NCBI GenBank assembly: GCA_017552705.1
Contig: JAFZOY010000045.1
Coordinates: 1-64,000 of the forward strand
DNA length: 64,000 nucleotides
Direction: 5' to 3'
From: Bacteroidales bacterium
GTDB lineage: Bacteria; Bacteroidota; Bacteroidia; Bacteroidales; UBA1715
Part shown: positions 28,903 to 36,588 of the stretch, one piece after another
Layout: each line of letters opens with the position of its first letter
How positions within the stretch are numbered: the first letter of the stretch is position 1
Notes under the pieces: generated by a model
What the model saw: the letters and a program-made list of their open reading frames with translations, nothing else
What the model was told of the DNA's origin: nothing
Database searches by the model: none
Translations under genes and position numbers: made by a program

Positions 28903-30153
28903 TTAATTTGAAACAATCATACTTTTCAGAAAGGCAACAAATTTGGCAAAATCAGGAATAATTAATTCACCTTCACCAGTCCAAGTTTGAGTGAGTTCTT
29001 TTCCTTTTTCATCTGACGCATCTGAGCTGGCATCTTCGTCAAAATATTTATCAATGTTGATAGAATCATCTTTGTCTGGTTCTCTTTTCAGTTTCCATTT
29101 TCCATAAACTCCACCAATTACCGCCGAACGCGAAGCAAACACGGATATTTTACTATTAGAGATTGCCATTTTTGCTAAAGTAGAATCTTCTGTAAATGAA
29201 TATTCTTTTTTGCCCTTCTTCCATACAATATCATATAAAAGTACATAAACATGGCCTAATGGATTCATGGATAATGCCGTGTTAATTCTTTCATTGATAT
29301 GCTCGTCTCCAAATGAATACCCACAAACAATAAGTACGGTGTCATCTTGTTTGATGAAATTAGTCAACCTATCGCCCAAAGCAGTATACGGCTGTTTCCT
29401 TGATTGATCATATTTAAGAGTTGAAGGATAAATAAGAATATCTGTCTCATCAGGATTTGTTCTAATGACTTTTTTAATTTTTTCGTCATAGTGCCATCCT
29501 AATGAACCATGTATTTTCCACAGTTTTGTTTGTTTTGGCATAAAACAAATGTCATCAACTGATTGACCATCAAAAAAAGGTTTATAACTACCAGTAAACC
29601 CATCATAATAAGACAAGTTATTGTATTCAAAAGCTATCTCAAATAGATAGTCATAATTGGTTGTAAACACTTCAACAGCAGTTTTTCTATCAGCCTTTTG
29701 AATCCATTCTGCAAAAGTTGCATGAATCAGTTTAGTACAGTCAATTTTATCTTGTACATAGACTTTGGCATGAATCTGTTTCTTTATTTCTTTGATTAAC
29801 TTATCAAAGCCATTTTTGTCCAAATCATTTATTTTCCCATTGCCAACAACCTGCTTTTTTAGTTCAAGTTTTGACAATATTGTTTCTATTGTGAATGTTT
29901 TATTTTCAGATTCTATCTCCGATTTTATCTCTTCAATTGCTTTTTTCCATGCCTCTTCAACAATGCCTCCTACAATGTCAGTAGTCATTTTTTGTATTGC
30001 AGGCACATACGGTTCATTTGTATCAACATTTTTTACAAGTGAAGTACCTGCTCCAAAAAGGAAGCCAATGCGTTTTTTGTCAGACACCAGTAATTGCTGT
30101 AAGTTCCTAACATATTCTAAAGGGTCGTGGTAAATAGTTTTATTATCTTCCAT
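28903..30153 (-). CDS. SIR2-like NADase of a SIR2-HerA pair
   Basis: Protein of 416 residues with the SIR2_2 core: GAGTS at 34-38, TTNYD at 164-168, KIHGS near 213-217 with His215, and CGYSFGDEHIN. In defence systems this fold degrades NAD+ when activated by invaders, causing abortive infection. With HerA directly downstream, the pair matches the SIR2-HerA system. It starts one base after the hsdS stop, so it is co-transcribed with the restriction genes. The C-terminal ~90 residues are acidic and of unknown role. Confidence 0.88.
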   Translation of the reverse strand: MEDNKTIYHDPLEYVRNLQQLLVSDKKRIGFLFGAGTSLVKNVDTNEPYVPAIQKMTTDIVGGIVEEAWKKAIEEIKSEIESENKTFTIETILSKLELKKQVVGNGKINDLDKNGFDKLIKEIKKQIHAKVYVQDKIDCTKLIHATFAEWIQKADRKTAVEVFTTNYDYLFEIAFEYNNLSYYDGFTGSYKPFFDGQSVDDICFMPKQTKLWKIHGSLGWHYDEKIKKVIRTNPDETDILIYPSTLKYDQSRKQPYTALGDRLTNFIKQDDTVLIVCGYSFGDEHINERINTALSMNPLGHVYVLLYDIVWKKGKKEYSFTEDSTLAKMAISNSKISVFASRSAVIGGVYGKWKLKREPDKDDSINIDKYFDEDASSDASDEKGKELTQTWTGEGELIIPDFAKFVAFLKSMIVSN

Positions 30154-30154
30154 A

Positions 30155-31297
30155 TTATCTTATTGTTATTTCGTTAGACATTAATTTCGGCAGCAACCCA
30201 TCTCTCGTTTCTATGAGCGTTATGATTTGTTTCTGATTATTTTCCATTTTCTCAAAATAGCCTCTGACCATTTCATCGTACTGCTTAATCCTATCAATGT
30301 CGCTACAAACTATCTGTTGCTTTATTAAATCTTGACTGATATTTTGTTGAGCAGCACCACTTGCAAGATTGATAAAGTCTTCTTTCATCAATGCTGTCCA
30401 TACATACAAATAAGTATATGGGTAATTCTTATTTGGAATTAAAGCGCATACTGCTTGATTACAAGTCATTGGTTTTGATAAAATTCCGTATTCACCTACA
30501 GTTGCACCATACATAGCAATCAGTACGGATTTTTCAGGAATCATTTTTGCCGAAGAATTAGCGACAGCATCTTCTGTAATCAATTCTTCGGTTGTAGAAA
30601 TAAAAGTTCCATCTAATTCCTTCGATTTCACCCAATTTATCGTTCCATTCTCATAATAATCAGAATGTTTGCGGGATGGTGTTCCTCCTGATATGGTTTT
30701 AACAACATCTCCGAGAGCGACTTCCTCCCACTCCTCCTTGTCCTCCACCACAAACCACTGGCGGAAGAGCGTCTCCGCCATCTGCTCCAAGGTAGCGTTC
30801 TCGCGGTGCAGAAGGTCTATCTTGTCGTCCAAAGAAGTGAGGATTGAGGCGATGCGGCGCTGCTCATCAAGAGAAGGTAATGAAATGTCCCAATTCATGA
30901 TATGAGCCTTATCACCACGAGGCATTTTACAACCTTTCGATCCTAGCATCACATAATCAAAAAATATATCTTGAGACAGCAGGAAGAACAAATACTTTGA
31001 ATCAACAATACCTTCCTTCGCTTCAAAACACAATACATCATTAGAACAACCGCCCTCTCTATTTGCGTACCATATCTTTTTAAAATAAGGACGGATATTA
31101 GATACAAGAATCGTATTTGGATAGTATTTTGTAACAGTTCCTTCTTCTGGCTTCCCTGATGCCACTGTTATACCACCCTTGTCTGGAAACATATTTTCCG
31201 TAGAAATATACTTTTCAGTTGCAATACTATGTACCGCAACTTTTTCTTTTACAAAAGAAGCAATCTCTCCCAACTTATATTCTTTCCACTCGCTCAT
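30155..31297 (-). CDS. hsdS: Type I restriction-modification specificity subunit S
   Basis: DNA-recognition subunit of 380 residues with two target-recognition domains. TRD1 starts at WKEYKLGEIASF and TRD2 at WEEVALGDVVKTISGGTPSR. Each is followed by a conserved helix (LPSLDEQRRIASILTSLDDKI and the C-terminal repeat). Both halves are complete, so a bipartite recognition site is expected. The TRD-coding parts are AT-rich while the central conserved part is GC-rich, typical of exchanged TRDs. It overlaps the Fic gene by four bases. Confidence 0.93.
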   Translation of the reverse strand: MSEWKEYKLGEIASFVKEKVAVHSIATEKYISTENMFPDKGGITVASGKPEEGTVTKYYPNTILVSNIRPYFKKIWYANREGGCSNDVLCFEAKEGIVDSKYLFFLLSQDIFFDYVMLGSKGCKMPRGDKAHIMNWDISLPSLDEQRRIASILTSLDDKIDLLHRENATLEQMAETLFRQWFVVEDKEEWEEVALGDVVKTISGGTPSRKHSDYYENGTINWVKSKELDGTFISTTEELITEDAVANSSAKMIPEKSVLIAMYGATVGEYGILSKPMTCNQAVCALIPNKNYPYTYLYVWTALMKEDFINLASGAAQQNISQDLIKQQIVCSDIDRIKQYDEMVRGYFEKMENNQKQIITLIETRDGLLPKLMSNEITIR

Positions 31298-32466
31298 AAT
31301 CCCTCCTTTTTCATCATTTGGTTATACAGCATAATGCCCTTTGCCGTAAGCAGATACTTCTGCCGCGGATGGCGGGGCTTGTCGGGGTAGAGCCTGCGGA
31401 CAAAACCTTCAGCTATGGCAGGGTTAAGATAAAGATTCAAGAAATTATCCCTCCCTTTTAAATTCAAGACCTCCATTATTTCCTTAATTGCCATCTGTTG
31501 GTGTCCAATGGATTTCACAATTCTTAATATATCTTCATTTTCCGTATGGAACTTGTCCTGTACTTGTCCTGTACTTGTCCTGTGTTTGTAGGGTACTTGT
31601 CCTTCCTCAGGCATCTTCCACTCCTCAGGCGGGTTAATCATCATATAACGGTTCTTCAACGTATTATCCTCACCTAGAAGTAAATTGCGGAAAAAACGCA
31701 CCAAAAATACAGGCTCATACTCAATACCCTTTGCCACATTACGATAGTTGGCACGTACAAGCGCATTGCGGAAATACCATGAATGTTGCTCAAACATGTC
31801 ATTGTTCACATCAAAGCCAAGCGAACGCAAATATTTAATGGTGAAAATAGCTGTGGTACGCGTATTCCCCTCACCAAAAGGATGAATTTGCCACAAACCT
31901 GAGACAAACTTAGCTATACGTTCCACCAACTGGTTTTTGTCCAATGACTTGTAGCTGACTTGCCGTTCTTGGTCCAAATCGTACTGAATGGTCATGCTTA
32001 AATCTTCCCAATGGGCATATAACACCGTGTCGCCACGCAACACCCATTCATTTTTGGCAATGTCATAATCCCTGAATCTGCCTGCATGTTTGAAAACGCC
32101 CTCGAAGATTGCCTTGTGAATTGCCGCCAAACCAGCAACACTATACGTAAACGAGTCGGTTTGCAACAATTTTGAAATATTTGTCGAAACCTTATCGGCT
32201 TCTTCCACGTTGGCATCGCCATCGTCGTGTGCTGTTTTCTTGATATAGTATTGATTAACAAGTGCTTTCGCCTCGTCAATCGTAATATCCCCCTCAATGT
32301 TCCGACGGGCTGTTTCCTGCAAATATGCCGAAGTTTTCAAACCATCAACAGCTTGCAAACCGATTGCCACACGCCATGCCTCGGCACGTTCGCGTTTGGC
32401 AGGTTCGCCTTGGCGAATGTATTCGTCGAAGTTGAGATATTGCTCGTTTCCGATAGTCTCGCTCAT
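31294..32466 (-). CDS. Fic-family protein within the restriction operon
   Basis: Protein of 390 residues with a Fic domain (about 105-280) containing HPFGEGNTR at 195-203. The active histidine, the acidic residue and GN are present, but the site has Thr in place of the second Gly of canonical GNGR. Fic proteins usually AMPylate a target. An N-terminal NIEGDITIDEA segment (56-66) may act as an inhibitory helix. The C-terminal part looks like a winged helix. An 11-bp tandem repeat encodes residues ~289-306 in the linker. Fic genes between hsdM and hsdS are known in Bacteroidetes restriction loci. Their role there is unproven. Confidence 0.87.
   Translation of the reverse strand: MSETIGNEQYLNFDEYIRQGEPAKRERAEAWRVAIGLQAVDGLKTSAYLQETARRNIEGDITIDEAKALVNQYYIKKTAHDDGDANVEEADKVSTNISKLLQTDSFTYSVAGLAAIHKAIFEGVFKHAGRFRDYDIAKNEWVLRGDTVLYAHWEDLSMTIQYDLDQERQVSYKSLDKNQLVERIAKFVSGLWQIHPFGEGNTRTTAIFTIKYLRSLGFDVNNDMFEQHSWYFRNALVRANYRNVAKGIEYEPVFLVRFFRNLLLGEDNTLKNRYMMINPPEEWKMPEEGQVPYKHRTSTGQVQDKFHTENEDILRIVKSIGHQQMAIKEIMEVLNLKGRDNFLNLYLNPAIAEGFVRRLYPDKPRHPRQKYLLTAKGIMLYNQMMKKEGL
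31551..31602. repeat. 11-bp tandem repeat inside the Fic gene
   Basis: ACTTGTCCTGT occurs three times without gaps (31551-31583), then a degenerate copy (31584-31594) and a partial copy (31595-31602). The unit is not a multiple of three, so gain or loss of one copy would shift the Fic frame before its C-terminal domain. Confidence 0.85.
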
Positions 32467-34079
32467 TATGCCTCCTTGTCTTCTAACTTTATCTTCCCCA
32501 GATTTTCCAAAATCAATTTGTTCAACCGTTCTTCCTCTTTCAGTTGCTCCTCAAACTCGGCTTTCAGGGAAGTAAAACGCTCGGCAAAGTTGAAATCGTC
32601 TTCCTCCTCAGGCAAACCCACATAACGGCCAGGCGTGAGCACATAATCCAACTCAGCCACACGGCTTATCGGCACAGAAGCACAGAATCCGGGAATATCC
32701 TGATAGGCGGTGCCTTCGACAAGCTCAGGCACTGGAGTTCCTCTGAAGCTTGAACCCATACTATCGATGGATGAGCCTGTCGAAACCACAGATGATTCGT
32801 CACGCCACAGATGATAGGTTCTGGCTATTTTCTGAATATCGTCTTCCGAGAGTTCGCGGGTGCGTCGATTGATAAGATGTCCCTCGTTGCGGGCATCGAT
32901 AAAGAGAATCTCACCAGCACGTTTAGTGCGGTTGCGCGTCACAAACCATAGGCAAGCAGGAATCTGGGTGTTCAGGAACAACTTGGCTGGAAGGTTCACA
33001 ATACAGGCTATCAAACCTTTATCAATCAGAGCCTTACGAATGTCGCCCTCTCCACCAATCTTCGATGTCAGCGAACCTTTGGCAAGCACGAATCCTGCTT
33101 GTCCGCTTGGTGCAAGATGATAGATAAAGTGCTGAATCCAAGCAAAGTTGGCGTTGCCTGTTGGTGGTACGCCGTATTGCCAGCGAGCGTCGGAACGCAA
33201 TTGGTCGCCGCTCCAGTCGCTGTCGTTAAACGGCGGATTGGCCAACACATAGTCAGCTTTCACATCACGATGCGCATCGTTCAGGAACGAGCCCTCGGTG
33301 TTCCACTTCACCTGCGAAGCGTCTATGCCACGAATGGCAAGGTTCATCCTGCACAAGCGCCAAGTGGTCTGGTTGCTTTCCTGTCCGTAAACCGAGATGT
33401 TCTCAATCCGTCCCTGATGCTCCTTCACAAACTTCTCGCTCTGCACAAACATACCTCCTGAACCACAACAGGGGTCAAGCACACGGCCATTGTACGGTTC
33501 CAACATATTCACGAGCAATTCAACAACACTGCGCGGCGTATAGAATTGTCCGCCCTTCTTACCTTCAGCCAAGGCAAACTCACCAAGGAAATACTCAAAC
33601 ACATGCCCCAACAAATCGGCACTTTTGGTACTGGTGTTTTGCAAAGTTGAATTTCCTATTAGGTCAATCAGTTCACCCAAACTTGTCGGGTCGAGGTTTG
33701 GTCGGGCAAACACCTTGGGCAGCACGCCTTTTAGCGTTTTGTTCTCGTGCTCAATCTCGTCCATCGCATCATCGATGAGTTTTCCAATCATCGGATTTTT
33801 TGCATTGTCGGTCAAATAACTCCAACGGGCATTTGCCGGAACGTAAAAGACGTTTTCAGCTGCATACTCCTCACGGTCTTCAGGGTCAGCGCCATCGGCC
33901 TGTTGCGCAACAAGTTGGTTATATAGTTGCTCAAACGATACCGAAATGTATCGAAGAAAAATCAAGCCTAATACTACATGCTTGTATTCCGCCGCATCAA
34001 TATTTTTGCGCAGTTTATCAGCCGCCTTCCAAAGCTGTTTTTCAAGGGGTTCTTCTATTTGTTCTTTAATTTTTGCCAT
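32466..34079 (-). CDS. hsdM: Type I restriction-modification methyltransferase subunit M
   Basis: DNA adenine N6-methyltransferase subunit, 537 residues. The N-terminal HsdM helical domain is followed by the SAM site DPCCGSGG at 202-209 and the catalytic NPPF at 281-284. The C-terminal DYVLTPGRYVG motif is present. Residues about 432-455 (containing PVPELVEG) are encoded by an inserted palindromic element and fall in a surface region between the catalytic domain and this C-terminal motif. The frame is kept, so the protein is probably active. It is the first gene of the island; its last base overlaps the Fic start. Confidence 0.95.
   Translation of the reverse strand: MAKIKEQIEEPLEKQLWKAADKLRKNIDAAEYKHVVLGLIFLRYISVSFEQLYNQLVAQQADGADPEDREEYAAENVFYVPANARWSYLTDNAKNPMIGKLIDDAMDEIEHENKTLKGVLPKVFARPNLDPTSLGELIDLIGNSTLQNTSTKSADLLGHVFEYFLGEFALAEGKKGGQFYTPRSVVELLVNMLEPYNGRVLDPCCGSGGMFVQSEKFVKEHQGRIENISVYGQESNQTTWRLCRMNLAIRGIDASQVKWNTEGSFLNDAHRDVKADYVLANPPFNDSDWSGDQLRSDARWQYGVPPTGNANFAWIQHFIYHLAPSGQAGFVLAKGSLTSKIGGEGDIRKALIDKGLIACIVNLPAKLFLNTQIPACLWFVTRNRTKRAGEILFIDARNEGHLINRRTRELSEDDIQKIARTYHLWRDESSVVSTGSSIDSMGSSFRGTPVPELVEGTAYQDIPGFCASVPISRVAELDYVLTPGRYVGLPEEEDDFNFAERFTSLKAEFEEQLKEEERLNKLILENLGKIKLEDKEA
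32715..32784. repeat. Palindromic repeat element inserted in hsdM
   Basis: TTCGACAAGCTC (32715-32726) and GAGCCTGTCGAA (32773-32784) are inverted repeats with one mismatch around a 46-base centre. The element reads PVPELVEG in the hsdM frame, a peptide that I recognise from dispersed palindromic repeats in many bacterial genomes. Typical HsdM proteins run directly from the LWR region to DIPGFC without it. Confidence 0.75.
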
Positions 34080-34095
34080 AAAACAGATTATACAA

Positions 34096-34103
34096 CAAAA
34101 ATA
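34096..34103 (-). promoter_or_regulatory. -7 element of the defence island operon
   Basis: TATTTTTG on the minus strand, 16 bases before the hsdM ATG. No convincing -33 box. It would drive hsdM, Fic, hsdS, SIR2, herA and KTSC. Confidence 0.45.
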
Positions 34104-34148
34104 AGTATTTATTGCAAATTTGCCCTATTCAAAATACAATTTATCTCC

Positions 34149-34156
34149 TATCTTTG
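34149..34156 (+). promoter_or_regulatory. -7 element for the small exported protein gene
   Basis: TATCTTTG ends only four bases before the ATG at 34161, so the transcript would be nearly leaderless. It is divergent from the hsdM promoter. Confidence 0.5.
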
Positions 34157-34160
34157 CTAT

Positions 34161-34553
34161 ATGAAACGGGTGTTTTTGTCGATAGTAGCCATTGCCTGTG
34201 GGTTTATGACAGGATACTGCATGGATTTCCAATTGCCGAAGGAGGACCATGTGAAGTGCCGAAATATGTCGCAACAGCAGATAATGGATTATCTTACGGC
34301 AATTGTCACTGATTCGTTGATGGCAGAAACCGCAAGTCGCGATAGTACTTTGTTGCTTGCGTATATCGAACGACGTCCGCAGAATTGCGTGGCGGTTATC
34401 TACACGATAAAGTTTATGATTGAAAAAGAAGAGTTCAGCTATGTGGTGTACTATGGCGTAACCGCCCGCGACAACACCGATGAATGCCAGCAGGATGTGT
34501 ACGCCGAAATGAAAGAGGTTGAACAACATTTAAGGCGTTTGTTGCGGATATAA
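34161..34553 (+). CDS. Small exported protein of unknown function
   Basis: Not recognised. About 130 residues from the ATG at 34161, with a signal peptide (MKRVFLSIVAIACGFMTGYC, residues 1-20). The mature part has an Asn-Met-Ser-Gln-Gln helix and a beta-rich stretch CVAVIYTIKFMIEKEEFSYVVYYGV (in part), with two further cysteines. Cys20 could be a lipidation site, but the motif is weak. It is a single gene next to the defence island and ends at a strong terminator. Nothing links it to defence. Confidence 0.6.
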   Translation: MKRVFLSIVAIACGFMTGYCMDFQLPKEDHVKCRNMSQQQIMDYLTAIVTDSLMAETASRDSTLLLAYIERRPQNCVAVIYTIKFMIEKEEFSYVVYYGVTARDNTDECQQDVYAEMKEVEQHLRRLLRI

Positions 34554-34586
34554 AAAAAGCCCTCTCGCTTTCACGGGAAGGCTTTC
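34553..34586. terminator. Hairpin terminator between convergent genes
   Basis: AAAAAAAGCCCTCTCG pairs imperfectly with CGGGAAGGCTTTCC around a short loop. It lies directly after the small exported protein and before the convergent lipoprotein gene. Confidence 0.65.
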
Positions 34587-34609
34587 CATCAATGTATTAA
34601 CTAAAAAAT

Positions 34610-35062
34610 TTAAAATACTCCGTTCAATATTTTGTAAATTTCTGCTGCTGCTTGGATTTGTTCCGCTTTGTTGCTTGCACCTTCAATTGAACCATCAGTC
34701 AATGCTGTCAGCAATTTATCTGTAAGGGCTGTTTTTGCAGCTTCTTTGTCGTTGATGTCAATGTCGGTTTTTGCTTCTACTGCAGTAGAAGCGGCACTTT
34801 TTGTAAACTCACTCATCCATTCTTTGTTATCCTTATTATCATCGTAAGCTTTGTATGCCATATATAAACTTACCCCTGCTTCTATCTTTTTAACATCGTT
34901 ATTAGTTTCTTCTGCTTCTTTATACTTTGCGTAAGATTCATACAAACTTGCTCCAGATTCTGTAGGATCTGCTTGTTTTTCTTCTTTTTCTTTGTCACCA
35001 CAAGCTGTGAAGCAGAGTGCCATTCCTAAAAATGCCATAAGGCTTAACATAAATTTTTTCAT
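34610..35062 (-). CDS. Small helical lipoprotein
   Basis: Lipoprotein of 150 residues with a signal peptide and lipobox FTAC (Cys21). The mature part is Lys/Glu/Ala-rich and probably helical. Two similar segments, ESGASLYESYAKYKEAEE and EAGVSLYMAYKAYDDNKD, suggest an internal duplication near residues 36-75. No family recognised and no functional context: the upstream gene siaC has its own terminator. Confidence 0.7.
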   Translation of the reverse strand: MKKFMLSLMAFLGMALCFTACGDKEKEEKQADPTESGASLYESYAKYKEAEETNNDVKKIEAGVSLYMAYKAYDDNKDNKEWMSEFTKSAASTAVEAKTDIDINDKEAAKTALTDKLLTALTDGSIEGASNKAEQIQAAAEIYKILNGVF

Positions 35063-35142
35063 ATCGCTTAATTTTAAATTTACAAATACAAAAATGAAAT
35101 AATTTTTTTAATTATCAAACACCCGATACGGTTTTTCAATAA

Positions 35143-35177
35143 TAAAAACAACGGAAGCCCAATCAAGACTTCCGTTG
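35143..35177 (-). terminator. Terminator of the siaC gene
   Basis: CAACGGAAG (35149-35157) and CTTCCGTTG (35169-35177) form a perfect 9-bp stem. Read on the minus strand it is followed by a T-rich tail. It lies 29 bases after the siaC stop. Confidence 0.75.
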
Positions 35178-35205
35178 CACGAATAAAATCAAATTATGAA
35201 AAAAA

Positions 35206-35586
35206 CTAATCGTCGATTTCTACTAATTCAAAAGGCACTTGGATGATGTCTTTGTAGTCGCCACCAGCCTCTTGCATATCTTCGTCATCGCTTTCATAAT
35301 GCCATCTTACAACAATGTCGGCACCGCTTTTAGCGATAAGTTCGAATTTTTTCAAAACGTCAAGAATACATTTTGACGAACTCGTATTGAAATATTCTAG
35401 TTTGATATTTGCAATTGTTTTTGCTTGAGGAGCCTTTGCGTATGCGTCCAACCATTCAAGTACAGGTCTGTAGAATTCCACAGAGTTTTCAGGGATTGAA
35501 CGACCAGAAATTTCGAAAACGCCAGTTTCTGCGTTGAAATCTAATGTCGGCGTTTTTGCCGAACCTTCCATTTTAATATTGTCCAT
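35206..35586 (-). CDS. SiaC-family regulatory phosphoprotein (DUF1987)
   Basis: Protein of about 126 residues with the DUF1987/SiaC signature: FEISGRSIPENSVEFYRPVLEWL, LEYFNTSSSKCILDVL and WHYESDDEDMQEAGGDY (each quoted in part). In Pseudomonas, SiaC is phosphorylated by SiaB on a threonine and its unphosphorylated form activates the diguanylate cyclase SiaD. The conserved NTSS motif here keeps the phosphorylatable threonine. The ATG at 35586 is chosen over 35628 because a TACATTTG -7 element lies at 35608-35615. It follows a SiaB-SiaC fusion gene on the same strand. Confidence 0.85.
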   Translation of the reverse strand: MDNIKMEGSAKTPTLDFNAETGVFEISGRSIPENSVEFYRPVLEWLDAYAKAPQAKTIANIKLEYFNTSSSKCILDVLKKFELIAKSGADIVVRWHYESDDEDMQEAGGDYKDIIQVPFELVEIDD

Positions 35587-35607
35587 AGCGTAGAATTTAT
35601 TTTTGTA

Positions 35608-35615
35608 CAAATGTA
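35608..35615 (-). promoter_or_regulatory. -7 element for siaC
   Basis: TACATTTG on the minus strand, 21 bases before the siaC ATG at 35586, in the gap after the fusion gene. No clear -33 box. Confidence 0.45.
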
Positions 35616-35678
35616 CATTTTTTTTCAAAAAAAATATATTCTGTCTTATTTTTTTGCGGAAGATGAAAATTTAGTGAA

Positions 35679-36554
35679 CTATTTCTTGGAAATAAAGTTG
35701 AATTTCTTTCCCAGAATCTCGCTCATCTGTACACCTTCCTCGTGCGAAATTTCATCGTCGGCGTCGTAGTACCAGTTCACGGTGAAACCGTCTTTGTTGG
35801 CCGCCAATAGGTCTTTTATTGTTCGGGTGATATTCTTGAGCGAAATGGAGTTGAAATAGTCCAAATCGATTTTCAGCACTGGATTTTGCATGTCGGAAAT
35901 GTATTCTGAGTTGTCGAAAATCCATTTTTCAATCTCTGAATAATAATTTTCGGCATCTTCTGGATACGACACGCCTGAAATCTCGAATCTCTGGTTTTCA
36001 ATTTCGAAATTGACTTGCGGTGTACGTTTTGTCTTGTCCTTTTTCAAGTCTTCCTGAGCATTTATGGCAACTTCCAATTCCAATTCAATGTACGAAATGG
36101 TATCGTTGAATGGCTCAAATTTGCAGATGATTGGCTTGCAAACGCGGCGGCGAATCATCATAAGTCCAATGCCTGCGCCGCCTGGCGTAGTGAGGTTCTT
36201 CTCCAACGTTTCTTGTTGAATCATACGAAGTTCCTGCGGACTTTTCAGGTTTATTTTGTTGAGCAGGATTGTGAATGCCGATAGTTGTTCGTTTTGTATG
36301 AAATTTTTTGTGTGGATTTTGATTGTGTCTTCGTCGGTTTTCAGCAATTCCATTTGCACCGAACGTTGCCGCTCGTCAATGTTGGCGTGCGACACAATGT
36401 TACTCAAAATCTCCGTCACAATCGTCCGAATGGAATGGTGCACAACGTTTGGAAAATGTTCTTCCTGCGTCTCATTTAGTATATTTTGAAGTACATTCGG
36501 GAAGTCGCTCTCGCACAAAAAATTGTTCGTATATGTGAATAATGTTTTTTCCAT
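35679..36554 (-). CDS. SiaB-type GHKL kinase fused to a SiaC domain
   Basis: Protein of 291 residues. The N-terminal ~165 residues are a SiaB-family GHKL kinase: N box TIVTEILSNIVSHA (about 45-58) and G box TPGGAGIGLMMIRRR. The C-terminal ~115 residues are a complete SiaC/DUF1987 domain (FEISGVSYPEDAENYY, LDYFNSISLKNI, WYYDADDEISHEEG). Here the NTSS motif is replaced by NSIS, leaving serine at the expected phosphosite. In Pseudomonas the kinase and its substrate are separate. No SiaA phosphatase or GGDEF gene is seen in the window. Confidence 0.82.
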   Translation of the reverse strand: MEKTLFTYTNNFLCESDFPNVLQNILNETQEEHFPNVVHHSIRTIVTEILSNIVSHANIDERQRSVQMELLKTDEDTIKIHTKNFIQNEQLSAFTILLNKINLKSPQELRMIQQETLEKNLTTPGGAGIGLMMIRRRVCKPIICKFEPFNDTISYIELELEVAINAQEDLKKDKTKRTPQVNFEIENQRFEISGVSYPEDAENYYSEIEKWIFDNSEYISDMQNPVLKIDLDYFNSISLKNITRTIKDLLAANKDGFTVNWYYDADDEISHEEGVQMSEILGKKFNFISKK

Positions 36555-36588
36555 ATTTGAATATTTCTGCTAAAATAGGAATATTTTT

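Noticed and set aside
21827..34079. BREX or DISARM system
   Set aside because: There is no PglZ, BrxC, BrxL or DrmA/B-like gene. The methyltransferase, specificity and restriction subunits are plain type I.
21827..34079. Integrated phage or conjugative element carrying the island
   Set aside because: No integrase, transposase, tRNA boundary or direct repeat is seen at either side.
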